Assembly: GCA_026786065.1 (NCBI GenBank)
Contig: JAJAYS010000258.1
Span: 1 to 8,246 of the forward strand
Length of the DNA: 8,246 bases
DNA from: Polaromonas sp.
GTDB taxonomy: Bacteria > Pseudomonadota > Gammaproteobacteria > Burkholderiales > Burkholderiaceae_C
Direction of reading: 5' to 3'
The position numbers were made by a program, and so were the translations under genes. How positions within the stretch are numbered: the stretch's first letter is position 1; every line of letters begins with the position of its first letter. Below, in pieces: positions 7,939 through 8,246 of this stretch. Below the pieces are notes generated by a model. It ran no database searches. It was not told the DNA's origin and saw only the letters and a program-made list of their open reading frames with translations.

Positions 7939-7989
7939 AGCGTGCAGCCATTAAGCGCCAGATGAAGAGATTGACTGCAGCGTGCGGAC

Positions 7990-8018
7990 TTCTCAGGACG
8001 CAAAGCAGGCCGTTTCAA
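7990..8018 (-). promoter_or_regulatory. Weak candidate promoter for the DUF748 gene
   Basis: On the minus strand, TTGAAA (8018-8013) matches the sigma-70 -35 consensus at five of six bases. A 17-base spacer leads to TGAGAA (7995-7990), which matches the -10 consensus at only two of six. It lies between the leftward terminator and the DUF748 start, where a promoter is needed if that terminator works. The poor -10 keeps confidence low. Confidence 0.2.
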
Positions 8019-8053
8019 TCGACAGAGTTATGGCAAAACGCTCGCCACAAATG

Positions 8054-8083
8054 AAAAACCCCGATCAGTTTGGATGATCGGGG
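8054..8083 (-). terminator. Intrinsic terminator, leftward, for a transcript entering from the right
   Basis: CCCCGATCA (8059-8067) and TGATCGGGG (8075-8083) form a perfect 9-bp stem with a 7-base loop. On the minus strand the stem is followed directly by TTTTT (8058-8054). On the plus strand no T run follows. It therefore ends a minus-strand transcript coming from beyond 8083 and insulates the DUF748 gene, whose start is about 115 bases further on. Confidence 0.85.
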
Positions 8084-8246
8084 CTGACGGCGGGCGTCAT
8101 GCTCATGCCGTCGGGGGTTCGCAACGGAGAGAGTTATCGTCTCACAGTGCGGTGGATGCAAGTGATTGCTTCCAAGTTATCCGGGACTGGTTACCCGGTG
8201 TTGTCTGTGTGAACAGACGCCCTCAGACTATGCCTGACGCCAGCGC
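8084..8246 (-). other. Unassigned structured region: 3' UTR or small RNA upstream of the terminator
   Basis: No convincing gene is visible here. On the minus strand all three frames close near the right edge; one ends in ALASGIV with TGA at 8225-8223 and another runs 17 codons to a TAA, so a coding 3' end is possible but unsupported. Short hairpins occur at 8203-8218 (GTCTGT/ACAGAC, 4-base loop), 8181-8198 (CCGGG/CCCGG) and 8086-8112 (GACGG/CCGTC). Together with the terminator at 8054-8083 this fits a structured 3' UTR or a small RNA. I could not match it to 6S RNA, tmRNA, SRP RNA, tRNA or a riboswitch. Confidence 0.35.

Noticed and set aside
7448..7951. 167-codon minus-strand ORF overlapping the DUF748 N-terminus
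   Set aside because: Its Arg/Ala/Gly-rich product lacks domains, while the overlapping frame encodes a clear membrane anchor and the family-typical N-terminal segment. Only its ATG is kept as a possible regulatory curiosity.
8024..8181. Short direct repeats AGAGTTAT (8024-8031, 8130-8137) and AGTTATC (8132-8138, 8175-8181)
   Set aside because: The repeats are 7-8 bases, irregularly spaced and without symmetry expected of an operator; likely chance.
8099..8212. 37-codon forward ORF beside the right-hand terminator
   Set aside because: It has no ribosome binding site, a lower third-position GC than the real genes, and runs against the only clear transcription signal here.

Overview
The window looks like an ordinary chromosomal stretch from a high-GC Gram-negative proteobacterium, most likely a betaproteobacterium of the order Burkholderiales and perhaps Comamonadaceae. 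The grounds are the strong G/C preference at third codon positions, the family style of both large proteins, and an N-terminus on the DUF349 protein that I recall from that group. The genus cannot be fixed from the sequence alone. I see no mobile element, CRISPR array, rRNA or recognisable tRNA.

Layout, left to right. Positions 2-148 (+) hold the last 48 codons of a protein with a Lys/Ala-rich tail. Positions 149-479 are the gap between two convergent genes and carry only weak terminator-like hairpins. Positions 480-3362 (-) encode a 960-residue soluble, helical DUF349-repeat protein with a long disordered middle that is first acidic and then Arg/Gly-rich. Positions 3363-3570 are a spacer with a compact three-way-junction inverted repeat next to a seven-base T tract on the minus strand. 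Positions 3571-7938 (-) encode a 1455-residue DUF748 (AsmA-like) protein: one inner-membrane anchor, a long periplasmic repeat body broken by Ala-rich linkers, and a C-terminus resembling an OmpA-like domain split by an insertion. Positions 7939-8246 have no convincing gene. They hold a good intrinsic terminator that reads leftward, so some minus-strand transcript enters from beyond the right edge and stops before the DUF748 gene.

The two large genes point the same way but are probably transcribed separately, since they are 208 bases apart with a plausible terminator between them. One product is predicted cytoplasmic and the other envelope-anchored, and nothing visible ties them into one pathway. 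No clear new system was found. The items most worth a second look are the split OmpA-like tail of the DUF748 protein, the RG-rich segment of the DUF349 protein, the three-way-junction repeat between the genes, and the structured, unassigned right edge.
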